Shown: positions 1 to 7,345, counted from the stretch's first letter. The stretch: DNA of 20,080 nt from Holophagaceae bacterium (GCA_025353305.1 JANXQX010000237.1:1-20080), one strand, 5' to 3'. Numbers and translations are program-made. The notes: generated by a model not told the origin, from the sequence alone.

Positions 1-118
1 GATTTGAATCGCTCCGGCGCGGGAGTAGTCCAAGGCGAAGGGCGCGCGAGCGACCGCAGACGGTCCGCGCAGCGGATGGACGCCCGCAGCCGGGCGCGGC
101 CCGGAGGGAAATCCCGTT
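1..118. repeat. Hairpin-rich repeat, copy 1 (left end cut by window)
   Basis: These 118 bases recur without a mismatch at 158-275. The copy ends in AAATCCCGTT (109-118), the right inverted end of the element. Its left end AACGG would lie just outside the window. Inside, GACCG (52-56) and CGGTC (61-65) form a stem around a CAGA loop, and flanking GCGCG/CGCGC can lengthen it. It is very GC-rich and shows no plausible protein. It is probably a non-autonomous palindromic (REP/MITE-like) element; the family is not recognised. Confidence 0.8.
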
Positions 119-152
119 CACCAAGCAATTCCGCACAACAACGGAGGAGGCC

Positions 153-275
153 AACGGGATTTGAATCGCTCCGGCGCGGGAGTAGTCCAAGGCGAAGGGC
201 GCGCGAGCGACCGCAGACGGTCCGCGCAGCGGATGGACGCCCGCAGCCGGGCGCGGCCCGGAGGGAAATCCCGTT
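153..275. repeat. Hairpin-rich repeat, copy 2, with 10-bp inverted ends
   Basis: This is the complete copy of the repeat. It starts AACGGGATTT (153-162) and ends AAATCCCGTT (266-275), a perfect 10-bp inverted pair. Further complementary patches inside (CTCCGG near the left end, CCGGAG near the right) suggest the whole 123 bp can fold back on itself. The internal stem seen in copy 1 lies here at 209-222. A 34-bp unrelated spacer separates it from copy 1, giving a period of 157 bp. It lies downstream of the TPM gene that ends at 350. The short stretch 276-349 holds only a small GAATCGAAAG-type duplication. Confidence 0.8.
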
Positions 276-349
276 GGATCGAAAGGAATCGAAAGAACGA
301 GGCGACTTGATACTGGGTGACAGCATTGTCGGGTTTACCCCAACAGACT

Positions 350-796
350 TCACTGGAAATCCACATCGTCAGAAAGCTCGTTGCGCTCGGCTTCCCTGGC
401 AGAGGGAAAGTGGGTGGATAGTCGTTCTCCAACCATCCGGATCCCTTCCACCAGCCCCTCGGTGAACGCCCCCCGGTGAAAGTGGGCGGAAAGGCACGCC
501 GATACGTCGTTCCAGAAGGCCTGTCCAACCTTTTCGTGGATGCCTTTGTCGCCCAGGATGGCGAAACGCTTCCGGCTGGGCACGATGAAGATGAGTACCC
601 CGTTGCGGTCGGCAGTGTTCTCCATGCCAAGCCGATGGAAAGCTTGCCCCGCTGTCTTCTCCACGTTACCCCAGAAGAAGTGCGCCACCGAAACCCGGAT
701 CTCCCCGGAGGTGACCCGCTCCGCTTCCCGGATGGCCTCCACCACCCGCATCTGGTCCACACATTTCTTCAGGCTCCTGCGGCTCATGCCAACCAT
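350..796 (-). CDS. TPM-domain protein, soluble/cytosolic type
   Basis: A 148-aa protein made almost entirely of a TPM domain (the fold also called TPM_phosphatase, found in YgcG-type proteins and plant TLP18.3). Visible family features are the VTSGEIRVSV segment near the N-terminus, RNGVLIFIVPSRKRFAILGD in the middle, and a helical C-terminal half. There is no signal peptide or membrane segment, unlike the upstream paralogue. I chose the ATG at 796 because GGAGGG lies about six bases upstream; a second ATG at 787 has poorer spacing, and the longer open frame to 940 overlaps the upstream gene. It is the third gene of a lemA-TPM-TPM operon, 16 bp after its neighbour. TPM proteins have been linked to envelope or membrane-protein quality control, but the biochemical role is unsettled. 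Confidence 0.85.
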   Translation of the reverse strand: MVGMSRRSLKKCVDQMRVVEAIREAERVTSGEIRVSVAHFFWGNVEKTAGQAFHRLGMENTADRNGVLIFIVPSRKRFAILGDKGIHEKVGQAFWNDVSACLSAHFHRGAFTEGLVEGIRMVGERLSTHFPSAREAERNELSDDVDFQ

Positions 797-812
797 GCGG
801 CCCCTCCATCGC

Positions 813-1565
813 TCACCATGACCCCGATGCCCCCCCACCGCCGGAGCTGCCGCCACCCCCGGACCAGCCGCCGCCACCGCCTCCCCCGCCTCCTCCACTG
901 CGACCTCCGGAAAGGAGGTTGAACAGGAGCCAAATGGCAAAGCTCGGATGGGTGAGCAATAGCGCCAGGAACGCTAGGCCCAGCACAATGATGACGATCC
1001 ATTCCCCCGGACTGATGGGTTGGCCCCCCTGCCGGCCATGATTCTGGGATGCATGATCTTGGGATGCGCGGGCGGAAGCGTCGCCACCGATCACCTTCAG
1101 GATGCGGTCCACCCCCTCGTTGAGAGCTCCATCGGCGTCTCCGTTTTTGAGCCGGGGCAGGATCGATTCCTGGATGATCCGTGACGCCAGGATGTCGGGA
1201 ACCTGGCCCTCCAGGCCGTATCCCACTTCGATGCGGACTTTCTGGTCTCCGCTGAAGATGAAGAGCACCAGGCCATCGTCCAGACCCTTGCGGCCCACCT
1301 TCCAGGCGGCGAAGGCCCGCACGGTCCAGTCCTCTAGCGGATCCCCGCCAGTGGAGCTGCCGATCCAAACCAGAACCTGGTGGCCGGTGCTCCCCTCGTA
1401 GGCCTTCAGGCGTTGGTCCAGATTTTCCCGCATCGCCGGGGAGAGAAGGTTCGAACTGTCCGTCACCCAACGGGTGGGCGGGGGCGGCGGGACCGCCTGG
1501 GCCTCCAGGAACAGCCCACCCCAGAGACCAATTATCAAACCAATCAGGACAAGAATTCGCCGCAT
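813..1565 (-). CDS. Secreted/membrane-anchored TPM-domain protein (YgcG family) with Gly-rich tail
   Basis: A 250-aa protein with an N-terminal signal peptide (about residues 1-24), a TPM domain (about 30-160: WVTDSSNLLSP, then LVLFIFSGDQKVRIEVGYGLEG), a transmembrane segment around 188-208, and a C-terminal tail that is almost pure Gly/Ser, including ten Gly in a row. This is the classic layout of YgcG-type proteins, which sit on the periplasmic side anchored by the C-terminal helix. It starts 12 bp after lemA with no clear Shine-Dalgarno sequence, so its translation is probably coupled to lemA. Together with lemA upstream and a second TPM gene downstream it forms a common envelope cassette. 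The molecular function is not established. Confidence 0.9.
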   Translation of the reverse strand: MRRILVLIGLIIGLWGGLFLEAQAVPPPPPTRWVTDSSNLLSPAMRENLDQRLKAYEGSTGHQVLVWIGSSTGGDPLEDWTVRAFAAWKVGRKGLDDGLVLFIFSGDQKVRIEVGYGLEGQVPDILASRIIQESILPRLKNGDADGALNEGVDRILKVIGGDASARASQDHASQNHGRQGGQPISPGEWIVIIVLGLAFLALLLTHPSFAIWLLFNLLSGGRSGGGGGGGGGGWSGGGGSSGGGGASGSW

Positions 1566-1577
1566 GAGCGCGGGTGG

Positions 1578-2189
1578 CTAGAAGACGACTTTAGGCGCCA
1601 CATCGGCCCCAGGCTGGGCCTTGAAGTAGGCCCGCTCATGGAACCGCTCGCCGAAGAATCCCACTAGCATGACCGTAGGAAAGCTGTTGCGCTTGGTGTT
1701 GAAGGCCTGGGCCGTCTGGTTGAAGCGCATGCGCTCCACCGTGATGCGGTTCTCGGTGCCCTCCAGCTGGGCCTGCAGGTCCCGGAAATTCTGGGTGGCT
1801 TTCAGGTCGGGGTATTTCTCCACCACCACGAGCAACCGGGATAGCGCTGATCCCAGGCCTTCCTGGGCCTTTTGGAAAGCGGCCAGGGCTTCCGGTGAAC
1901 CGGGAGCCTTGCCGCCCATGGAAACCTGGCCCACCTTGGCTCGGGCTTCCGTGACGGCCGTGAACGTGTCCTTCTCGAAGGCGGCGGCGCCCTTGACTGT
2001 TTCCACCAGATTCGGGACGAGGTCCGCCCGCCGCTGGTAGACGTTCTCCACCTGCCCCCACTGGGCGTCCACCGCCTGGCCGAGGCTGTTCAGACTGTTG
2101 TAGGACCCCATCGCACCCAGGCCCAGCACGGCCAGAATCAGCACCACTAGTCCGCTGCACCCTAACGCGATCTTGCTGCCCGTGGCCAT
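1578..2189 (-). CDS. lemA: LemA family protein
   Basis: A 203-aa protein with one N-terminal transmembrane segment (about residues 8-28) and a long helical body typical of LemA. Family landmarks include the YNSLNSLGQAVDAQWGQVEN stretch, then RRADLVPNLVETVKG, and near the end ENRITVERMRFNQTAQAFN followed by FP. The length is normal for the family. The start is firm: AAGGAG (2195-2200, minus strand) precedes the ATG with good spacing. It is the first gene of the lemA-TPM-TPM operon. LemA proteins are membrane-anchored helical bundles, usually with the N-terminus outside, of unknown activity; co-occurrence with TPM proteins is widespread. The 5' leader contains a possible structured element (2210-2280). 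Confidence 0.93.
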   Translation of the reverse strand: MATGSKIALGCSGLVVLILAVLGLGAMGSYNSLNSLGQAVDAQWGQVENVYQRRADLVPNLVETVKGAAAFEKDTFTAVTEARAKVGQVSMGGKAPGSPEALAAFQKAQEGLGSALSRLLVVVEKYPDLKATQNFRDLQAQLEGTENRITVERMRFNQTAQAFNTKRNSFPTVMLVGFFGERFHERAYFKAQPGADVAPKVVF

Positions 2190-2209
2190 GGTTGCTCCTT
2201 ACATGAATA

Positions 2210-2280
2210 CCCACAAGGATACCCGTTAGGCGGTCGGGGTGCGCTGACGCGATTCTGCGCCTTGCGAAAGGCCTTGTGGG
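2210..2280 (-). promoter_or_regulatory. Possible structured 5' leader of lemA operon
   Basis: Read on the minus strand, CCCACAAGG (2280-2272) and CCTTGTGGG (2218-2210) form a perfect 9-bp closing stem around 53 bases. Within it, GCCTT-TCGC-AAGGC is a second small hairpin. The closing stem ends about nine bases before the lemA Shine-Dalgarno sequence. I do not recognise a known riboswitch class, and no poly-U tract follows. It could be a cis-regulatory RNA, a stability element, or chance. Confidence 0.35.
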
Positions 2281-2288
2281 CGTGTTAA

Positions 2289-2483
2289 GCCCTCGTTAAC
2301 ATTTGTTTAACAAACAAAGCAATTCCTATTGAAGGTCAAGAGGCATCCTTGATTCTATGGGAGCGGTTGTCGGATGATCTGCGGGAATCAAACCGGCAGC
2401 AGGCCTACGCAATCGGACTGAAGGTCCAGGCGATGGGCGGAAAGATCACTCCGAAAACGTCAGGCCAGGTGATCGTGCAATGA
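2289..2483 (+). pseudogene. RyR-domain-like gene remnant or very small ORF
   Basis: This is the only protein-like signal on the plus strand. The open frame from 2289 to the TGA at 2481-2483 reads, in part, LWERLSDDLRESNRQQA followed by YAIGLKVQAMGGKITP. That resembles the 'LPEELRESNRxQAdhIxxKL' segment found in bacterial RyR-domain (ryanodine-receptor-repeat-like) proteins, some of them fused to TrkA-N domains. No ATG is available. A TTG at 2349 preceded by AGAGG would give 44 aa. Full RyR-containing proteins are much longer, so this is more likely a fragment left by deletion than a working gene. The resemblance is from memory of the family and was not tested. Confidence 0.35.
2302..2318. promoter_or_regulatory. 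17-bp palindrome upstream of lemA (operator candidate)
   Basis: TTTGTTT-AAC-AAACAAA is a perfect inverted repeat with 7-bp arms. It lies in a locally AT-rich patch about 110 bp upstream of the lemA start. Nearby GTTAAC and GTTAAG repeats add to the A/T density. A TTGACC hexamer (2334-2339, minus strand) could act as a -35 box, but I see no convincing -10. A regulator site is possible; no specific regulator is recognised. Confidence 0.3.
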
Positions 2484-2655
2484 CCCTGGTTTTCTTCCCT
2501 GTGGCTGCAGACGACAGCCTTGTCCGTGATGGTTGCAAAGTTCTTTGCGGCCGTGTCCCATTTGAGGGGTGGCGATCGGGGCACTGGCACAGCTCAGGGG
2601 CAATGCCAGGGAACGCAGATTTGGAGGAAGGTTGGCTGCCCTTTACCTTGGTTCC
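2484..2655. other. Intergenic stretch with no recognised feature
   Basis: This fills the space between the RyR-like remnant and the end of the ROK kinase gene. Short frames exist on both strands (for example minus 2405-2590), but none has a ribosome binding site plus family resemblance. I see no clear terminator for the kinase gene. Confidence 0.4.
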
Positions 2656-3564
2656 TCATCCCCACAACCAAGCGGCGCCCCGCACTCCGCTTGAATCCCC
2701 ATGCTTGTTGGGAAGGAGGCGGGTACGGACCGCATCGGAGAAGATATGCGGAAGCCAGAGGCGGGGCACGTTCCCGTAGAGCCTCCCGATACGGGACAGT
2801 CCTCCGCCCAGCACGATCACATCCGGATCCAACACATTGATGACGGAAGCAAGTGACCGGGCCAGTCTGGCTTCATATCGGTCCATGGTTTCCGCGCAGG
2901 CGGAGTCGCCGCCTTCGGCTCCCTTGACAATGGCCTCCGGAGAGACCGACTGTCCACTCGCCATGAAGTGGTCCCGTGTCAGGCCAGGCCCCGACAGGTA
3001 GGTCTCCACGCAGCCGTGGCGGCCGCAGTAGCAGGGCGGCGGGGGAAGGTCCGAGGCGCCAGTTCCGGGCAGGGGATTGTGTCCCCACTCTCCGGCGATC
3101 ACATTGGCTCCCGTCAGCAGCTTGCCCCGCACGACGAGGCCCCCTCCGACACCTGTGCCGAGGATGACCCCAAAGACGACTTCCACTCCGGCTCCGGCCC
3201 CGTCCCTCGCCTCGGAAACCGTGAAGCAGTTCGCGTCGTTGGCGATGCGGATCTCCCGTTCCAGGAGGGCCTCCAAATCCTGTTTGAAGGGGTGGTCGTT
3301 GAGGCAGGTTGAGTTGGCGTTGCGGACAAGTCCGGTGATCGGCGAAAGAGAGCCAGGTGTACCGATGCCTACCGTGGCTGTGCCACCCATCTCCCGCTCG
3401 GCCTCGAAGACCAGGTCGCGAAGGGCTGTCAGGGTAGCCTCGTAGTCCCCCTGGGGGGTTGGTATCCGCCTTCGAAAGTGTTCATGCCCCTCGACGCCGA
3501 AGGCGGCGAGTTCGATCTTCGAACCGCCCAGGTCGATACCGATTCGATTGATGGGTTCCGTCAT
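2656..3564 (-). CDS. mak: ROK family fructokinase (Mak-like)
   Basis: A 302-aa ROK-family sugar kinase that phosphorylates a hexose with ATP in the cytosol. It closely follows E. coli Mak (manno/fructokinase): DLGGSK phosphate-binding loop (11-16), GIGTPGSLSP, NANSTCLN, the catalytic Asp in IANDANC (D110), EWGHNPLP (159-166), the zinc motif CYCGRHGC (178-185), LDPDVIVLGGG, and the C-terminal KHGDSSGVRGAAWLW. Fructose is therefore the likely substrate, though mannose or glucose cannot be excluded. Two starts are possible: ATG at 3564 (preceded by an AAAAGAA purine stretch) and ATG at 3591 (no Shine-Dalgarno sequence). The first fits the family start better. It appears to be transcribed alone; the gene upstream is a broken cytochrome chimera. 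Confidence 0.9.
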   Translation of the reverse strand: MTEPINRIGIDLGGSKIELAAFGVEGHEHFRRRIPTPQGDYEATLTALRDLVFEAEREMGGTATVGIGTPGSLSPITGLVRNANSTCLNDHPFKQDLEALLEREIRIANDANCFTVSEARDGAGAGVEVVFGVILGTGVGGGLVVRGKLLTGANVIAGEWGHNPLPGTGASDLPPPPCYCGRHGCVETYLSGPGLTRDHFMASGQSVSPEAIVKGAEGGDSACAETMDRYEARLARSLASVINVLDPDVIVLGGGLSRIGRLYGNVPRLWLPHIFSDAVRTRLLPNKHGDSSGVRGAAWLWG

Positions 3565-3702
3565 CCGAAAGTTCTTTTCATGGAATCGCATTCATTACAG
3601 GAAGTGAATCTTACTGGCAGCGGGCCGAGCCTCAATGGCCTATCTCACGCAGGGACCCGTTCGGCTGCCAGGTCAATCCGATGGCGGCCATCTGAATTGA
3701 AT

Positions 3703-4189
3703 TTAACTGCCAGTGACTTGACTGGGCATCGTCTTCCACGCTGTCCGTGCCCCTGGAGTCGGCTCGTTCTTATGTTTGAGGAAGAGCGTGATTTGCCACA
3801 TCTGTGTTTCTCTCAGCGTCGCGCGATAGGACGGCATGCCGGTCAACCGGATGCCATGGTTTATCTTCCAGTAAGTCTCACGTTCCTCGTCATCGGTCAC
3901 GGGATGCTTGGCGAGCTGAGGTGCGTGCTGGTAGAGGCCTTTGGCGATGTTGGACGCTGAGCCGTCGGCCGCATAGATCAGATCCCGTTTCGTTTTTCCG
4001 TCCTTGCTTTCGAGCTCATAGCAGTTTTTCCCATCCTTCAGTTCGCTGGAGCATTCCTTTAACTTGGCCGTGGGGTAGGCCTTCTCGAACGCTGCCAGAA
4101 CCGGGGCTGGAAGATCCTTTTTGGGCTATGGGTTTGGAATCCCCGGCGGTGAGCGTGATAGCAGCCAGCAGGACCAGTGCAATTCTCAT
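3703..4189 (-). pseudogene. Frameshifted chimera: PepSY-like N-terminus joined to cytochrome c C-terminus
   Basis: The ATG at 4189 has a good GGAGG site and begins a signal peptide (MRIALVLLAAITLTAG), but that frame runs into a stop at 4016. One base of shift near 4118-4126 (a GCCCAAAAA run on the minus strand) moves into a frame reading KKDLPAPVLAAFEKAYPTAK, then CYELESKDGKTKRDLIYAADG, which looks like a small PepSY-like periplasmic domain. At about 3955 the same frame turns into ASNIAKGLYQHAPQLAKHP, then GIRLTGMPSYRATLRETQMW and ITLFLKH, which is the C-terminal part of a class I c-type cytochrome including the Met-ligand region (GMPSYR). No CxxCH haem site is present anywhere. The gene therefore carries a frameshift and seems to be a deletion fusion of two secreted-protein genes. 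It is probably non-functional. Confidence 0.7.
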
Positions 4190-4204
4190 GGAACCTCCAG
4201 ATAT

Positions 4205-4217
4205 GGGGATAATCCCC
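4205..4217. promoter_or_regulatory. 13-bp palindrome upstream of the chimeric gene
   Basis: GGGGAT-A-ATCCCC is a perfect inverted repeat placed just upstream of the Shine-Dalgarno sequence of the broken PepSY/cytochrome gene. Its position would suit an operator or a small hairpin in the leader. No specific regulator is recognised. Confidence 0.25.
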
Positions 4218-4260
4218 TCGCCTAGGATCTTGCCCTGGACCCGTCGAATAGCTGACCCGT

Positions 4261-4280
4261 AGATGACGATTCTGTCATCT
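4261..4280 (-). terminator. Hairpin downstream of the RND pump gene (terminator candidate)
   Basis: AGATGAC (4261-4267) and GTCATCT (4274-4280) form 7-bp arms around a 6-base loop, starting 23 bp past the stop codon of the RND pump gene. No T-run follows on the minus strand, so it is not a textbook intrinsic terminator. It may mark the 3' end of the efflux operon message. Confidence 0.35.
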
Positions 4281-4303
4281 TTCGAAGGAGTTCCGGCGAC
4301 CGC

Positions 4304-7300
4304 CTAATGCCCACGTTGCACCCGAAAGACCACAAAGAGCACGGGCATGACCAGAAAGACCAGCGGCAACTGGAAGACCATGCCACTGATGATGGCAATG
4401 GCCAGCGGCCTTTGCATGGCGGCGCCCTGTCCCAGTCCCAGGGCCAAGGGGGACAGCGCCAGGGCGGCAGCTAGGGTACTCATGGTGATGGCGCGCATCC
4501 GATGCTTGCCCGCCTCGATCAGGGCGCTCTGTGTGTCCAGGTGGGCCGGGGCCATCATGAATTCATAGACCAGGAAGATCGCCACCTCGGTGACGATGCC
4601 CAGGATCATCGTCATGCCCATCATCGAGGAGATGTTCAATTCAGTGCCGGTCACCCATAGGCCGATGAACACGGCGCTGAGGGCCATGAGCGCTGTGATC
4701 ATCACGCAGAGCGCAGGCCGGAAACGCTCGAAGAGAAACAGCAGGAGGAAGAACACAAGCGCCACAGCAGCCAGGAAAACAGCCATCAACCCGGCAAAAG
4801 CGATCCGCTGCTGGCTGTATAGACCACCCAGAGTGAAGTAGACGTCCTTGGGCACAAGGCCTGGCGTGGCAAGGACGCGCTTCACGTCCGTGACGACGGA
4901 ACCCATGTCGCGCCCGGAGATTCGCCCGGTGATCGGAAGCATGCGTTTGAGGTCATCCCGCATGATCTGCGGCTGGCCCGTGACAGGAGTGACGGTAGCT
5001 ACTCGCCCAAGCGGGAATAGGTGTCCATCCGGCGCCCGGAGCAGAAGGGTGCCCACATCCTTGGTGCGGCGCCTCAGGTCGGAGGGAGTCCACAATCGCA
5101 CCCCGACCATCTTCGGCCCCCTCTGGACCTGCGTCTGGACGACACCCTCCAGGTAGCCCTCCGCAAGGGCTGTGACGGTCTCGGGGTCGATCCCCTCCAT
5201 GCCTGCCTTCACCCGGTCCACCCGGATGTCCAGGGCGTCCCCTGCGAATACGATCCCGTTCTTCACATCCACGACACCGGGGATCTTCTTGATGGCATCC
5301 GCCACCTTCGGTGCGGTTGTCATCAACGTGGCTTCATCATCCGAGAAGATCTTGATTTCAATGGGCTGAGGCACCGCCGTGAGATCCCCGATGAGGTCCT
5401 CCATGAGCTTGGCCATCTCGACTTCAAGGCCCGGGATGTTCTTCTCGATCCGGCTCCGCACGTCGTCGATGATTATTTCGATGCCCCGGCGCGGAAACGG
5501 CTTGAGGCGAACGAAGAAATCCCCCTCGTTGGCTTCCGTCACCATGCCCCCGAGTTGAAGGCCCGTGCGGCGGGAGTAGGTCTGCACATCGGGTATCGCC
5601 CGCAGGATCGCTTCGACCTGGCGCGCAAGCCGATCCGTCTCACTCAAGGAAGTGCCCGAGGGACTCCGGTAGTCCAGGACAAAGCCACCTTCGTCCATGG
5701 AAGGCATGAAGCCGGAGCCCAGGAATTGGTAGCACAGGAACCCTGCCAGGAGGAAAGGCGCGAGACCCACCAGGATCAGTGCTGGGCGCTCGAAGAGATG
5801 GGCCATGAGTTTTCCATAAACTGTGTGAAGGCGTTCCGTGAAGGCGCCTCCTTCCTTTTGCGCCGCGTCTTTTTCGTCCAGGAAGCGGTCCGCCAGGAGG
5901 GGGACAACGAGCCAGGCGACAAAGTAGGAAACAATGAGTCCCGTCGCCATGGTGAGGCTCAGGGCCTTGAAGAAAGCTCCGGTCACGCCCGACAGAAAAG
6001 CCAGGGGCGCGAAGATGATGATGGTGGCCATGGAGGAACCCGCCAGGGGATGGGTGAATTCCCTGGCGGCCTTCATGACCCGCCCGTGGTGTGGCCCTTC
6101 GCCCCCGCGCATCCGCCGGATGATGTGTTCCACCATCACGATGGCATCGTCGATGATGAGCCCGACGGCGGCGGCCATGCCCCCCAATGTCATGACATTG
6201 AAGCTCATGTGCAGGACGTAGAGCAGGAGCACCGTAATGGCCAACACGCCGGGAACCGTGATGATGGCGATGAGCGTGACCTTCAGGTTCCGGAGAAAGA
6301 TGAACAGGATGAGCGCCGCCATCACCACGCCCACTACAAGGGCGTCTCTGACACTGGCAGCGGAGGATACGATGATCTCGCTCTGGTCGTACCAATTGGC
6401 AATGCGGACGCCGGGCGGCATGCGGGTCTGATAGGACGCCAACACACCCTTGATATCCCGCGCGATCTGCACGGTGTTTCCGTTCTGTTGTTGATACACC
6501 TGGAGGAGGACCGCGTCGCGTCCATCGGCCGTGGCGCGGGTCCAATTGGGCGCGGTGGCCTGAGTCACGGTCGCCACGTCCTTCAGGAAGACCACGCCTA
6601 CCGGGCCTGAACGGAGGACGGTGCGCCCGATCTCGTCCAGGTTCTTGAACTGGGTGTCTGAAAGGAGAAGGTAGAGTTTGCTGTGGTCCTCAAGACGGCC
6701 TACCGCCCGGATGACGTTGGCGGCGGAAAGCGCGTGGGCCACATCGTCGAAGGTGAAACCCATGGCATTCATCCGTGCAGGGTCGACCGTCACCCGGAAC
6801 TCTTCCGTTTGCCCACCCTGCACGCCAATGCGTCCCACGCCCTGGACGGTGGAAAGCAGGGGACGGAGTTGGTATTGGGCGATGTCTCTCAATTCCGTCG
6901 GCGGTCGCGTCTCAGAAGTGAGGCTGTAGGCTAAAACGGGAAAGACCGTGGGATCCATCCGGGTCACGGTGTAGAGCGTTCCTTGAGGAAAATTGGCAGC
7001 TGCTTGGCCGATGGCCGATTGCACCTGGAGCATGGCCGCGACCATGTCCTCGCCCCACCCGAAATTGACATCGATGTCCGCGGCCCCGCGGCTGGTGGTG
7101 GAGCGCACTCCTTGAACCCCAGGAACCCCCCGTACCGCTTCCTCCACGGGCCGGCTCACTTCAATGGCCATGCGGTCGGCAGGCCGGTCGCCGGCATCCA
7201 GGGATACCCTCACCCTCGGAAAATTGACAAGGGGAAAGAGCCCCACCGGCAGCTTGAACGCCGAGCCCAAGCCGCCCGCGATGAGCACCGCCAAAAGAAA

Positions 7301-7345
7301 GAGCAGGGATCGGCGGTGTTTCTGCGTCCAATCCGTGATGCTCAT
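4304..7345 (-). CDS. RND efflux transporter, inner-membrane pump subunit
   Basis: A 1013-aa proton-driven RND permease of the AcrB/CzcA superfamily. It has an N-terminal transmembrane helix (about 12-32), a first large periplasmic domain, a block of helices from about 335, a second periplasmic domain after FMPSMDEGG (547-555), and a final helix cluster from about 860. The proton-relay acidic residues lie in GLIIDDAIVMVEH (D399, D400). The F-x-P-x-x-DEG signature recalls the heavy-metal (CzcA/CusA) branch, but the rest is not diagnostic, so the substrate stays open. Its ATG overlaps the stop of the membrane fusion protein gene by 4 bp (ATGA), showing translational coupling. It is the last gene of the efflux set and of the larger block that begins at 13600. 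Confidence 0.95.
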   Translation of the reverse strand: MSITDWTQKHRRSLLFLLAVLIAGGLGSAFKLPVGLFPLVNFPRVRVSLDAGDRPADRMAIEVSRPVEEAVRGVPGVQGVRSTTSRGAADIDVNFGWGEDMVAAMLQVQSAIGQAAANFPQGTLYTVTRMDPTVFPVLAYSLTSETRPPTELRDIAQYQLRPLLSTVQGVGRIGVQGGQTEEFRVTVDPARMNAMGFTFDDVAHALSAANVIRAVGRLEDHSKLYLLLSDTQFKNLDEIGRTVLRSGPVGVVFLKDVATVTQATAPNWTRATADGRDAVLLQVYQQQNGNTVQIARDIKGVLASYQTRMPPGVRIANWYDQSEIIVSSAASVRDALVVGVVMAALILFIFLRNLKVTLIAIITVPGVLAITVLLLYVLHMSFNVMTLGGMAAAVGLIIDDAIVMVEHIIRRMRGGEGPHHGRVMKAAREFTHPLAGSSMATIIIFAPLAFLSGVTGAFFKALSLTMATGLIVSYFVAWLVVPLLADRFLDEKDAAQKEGGAFTERLHTVYGKLMAHLFERPALILVGLAPFLLAGFLCYQFLGSGFMPSMDEGGFVLDYRSPSGTSLSETDRLARQVEAILRAIPDVQTYSRRTGLQLGGMVTEANEGDFFVRLKPFPRRGIEIIIDDVRSRIEKNIPGLEVEMAKLMEDLIGDLTAVPQPIEIKIFSDDEATLMTTAPKVADAIKKIPGVVDVKNGIVFAGDALDIRVDRVKAGMEGIDPETVTALAEGYLEGVVQTQVQRGPKMVGVRLWTPSDLRRRTKDVGTLLLRAPDGHLFPLGRVATVTPVTGQPQIMRDDLKRMLPITGRISGRDMGSVVTDVKRVLATPGLVPKDVYFTLGGLYSQQRIAFAGLMAVFLAAVALVFFLLLFLFERFRPALCVMITALMALSAVFIGLWVTGTELNISSMMGMTMILGIVTEVAIFLVYEFMMAPAHLDTQSALIEAGKHRMRAITMSTLAAALALSPLALGLGQGAAMQRPLAIAIISGMVFQLPLVFLVMPVLFVVFRVQRGH

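Noticed and set aside
153..175. Possible tRNA T-arm (minus strand reads GATTCAAATCCCGT)
   Set aside because: The loop-like TTCAAAT is present, but the 5' side (AGCGA) cannot pair with CCCGT, and no acceptor, D or anticodon arms fit around it.
118..762. Minus-strand 214-codon open frame spanning the repeat and the TPM gene
   Set aside because: It is out of frame with the well-supported TPM gene and translates the hairpin repeat into Arg/Pro-rich nonsense.
2405..2590. Minus-strand 61-codon open frame in the lemA/ROK gap
   Set aside because: It has no ribosome binding site or family resemblance and lies opposite the RyR-like frame, which reads more like protein.
5021..6610. Plus-strand open frame of 529 codons opposite the RND pump gene
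   Set aside because: It is a shadow of the pump gene, rich in His/Asp/Gly from antisense codon bias, with no domain resemblance.
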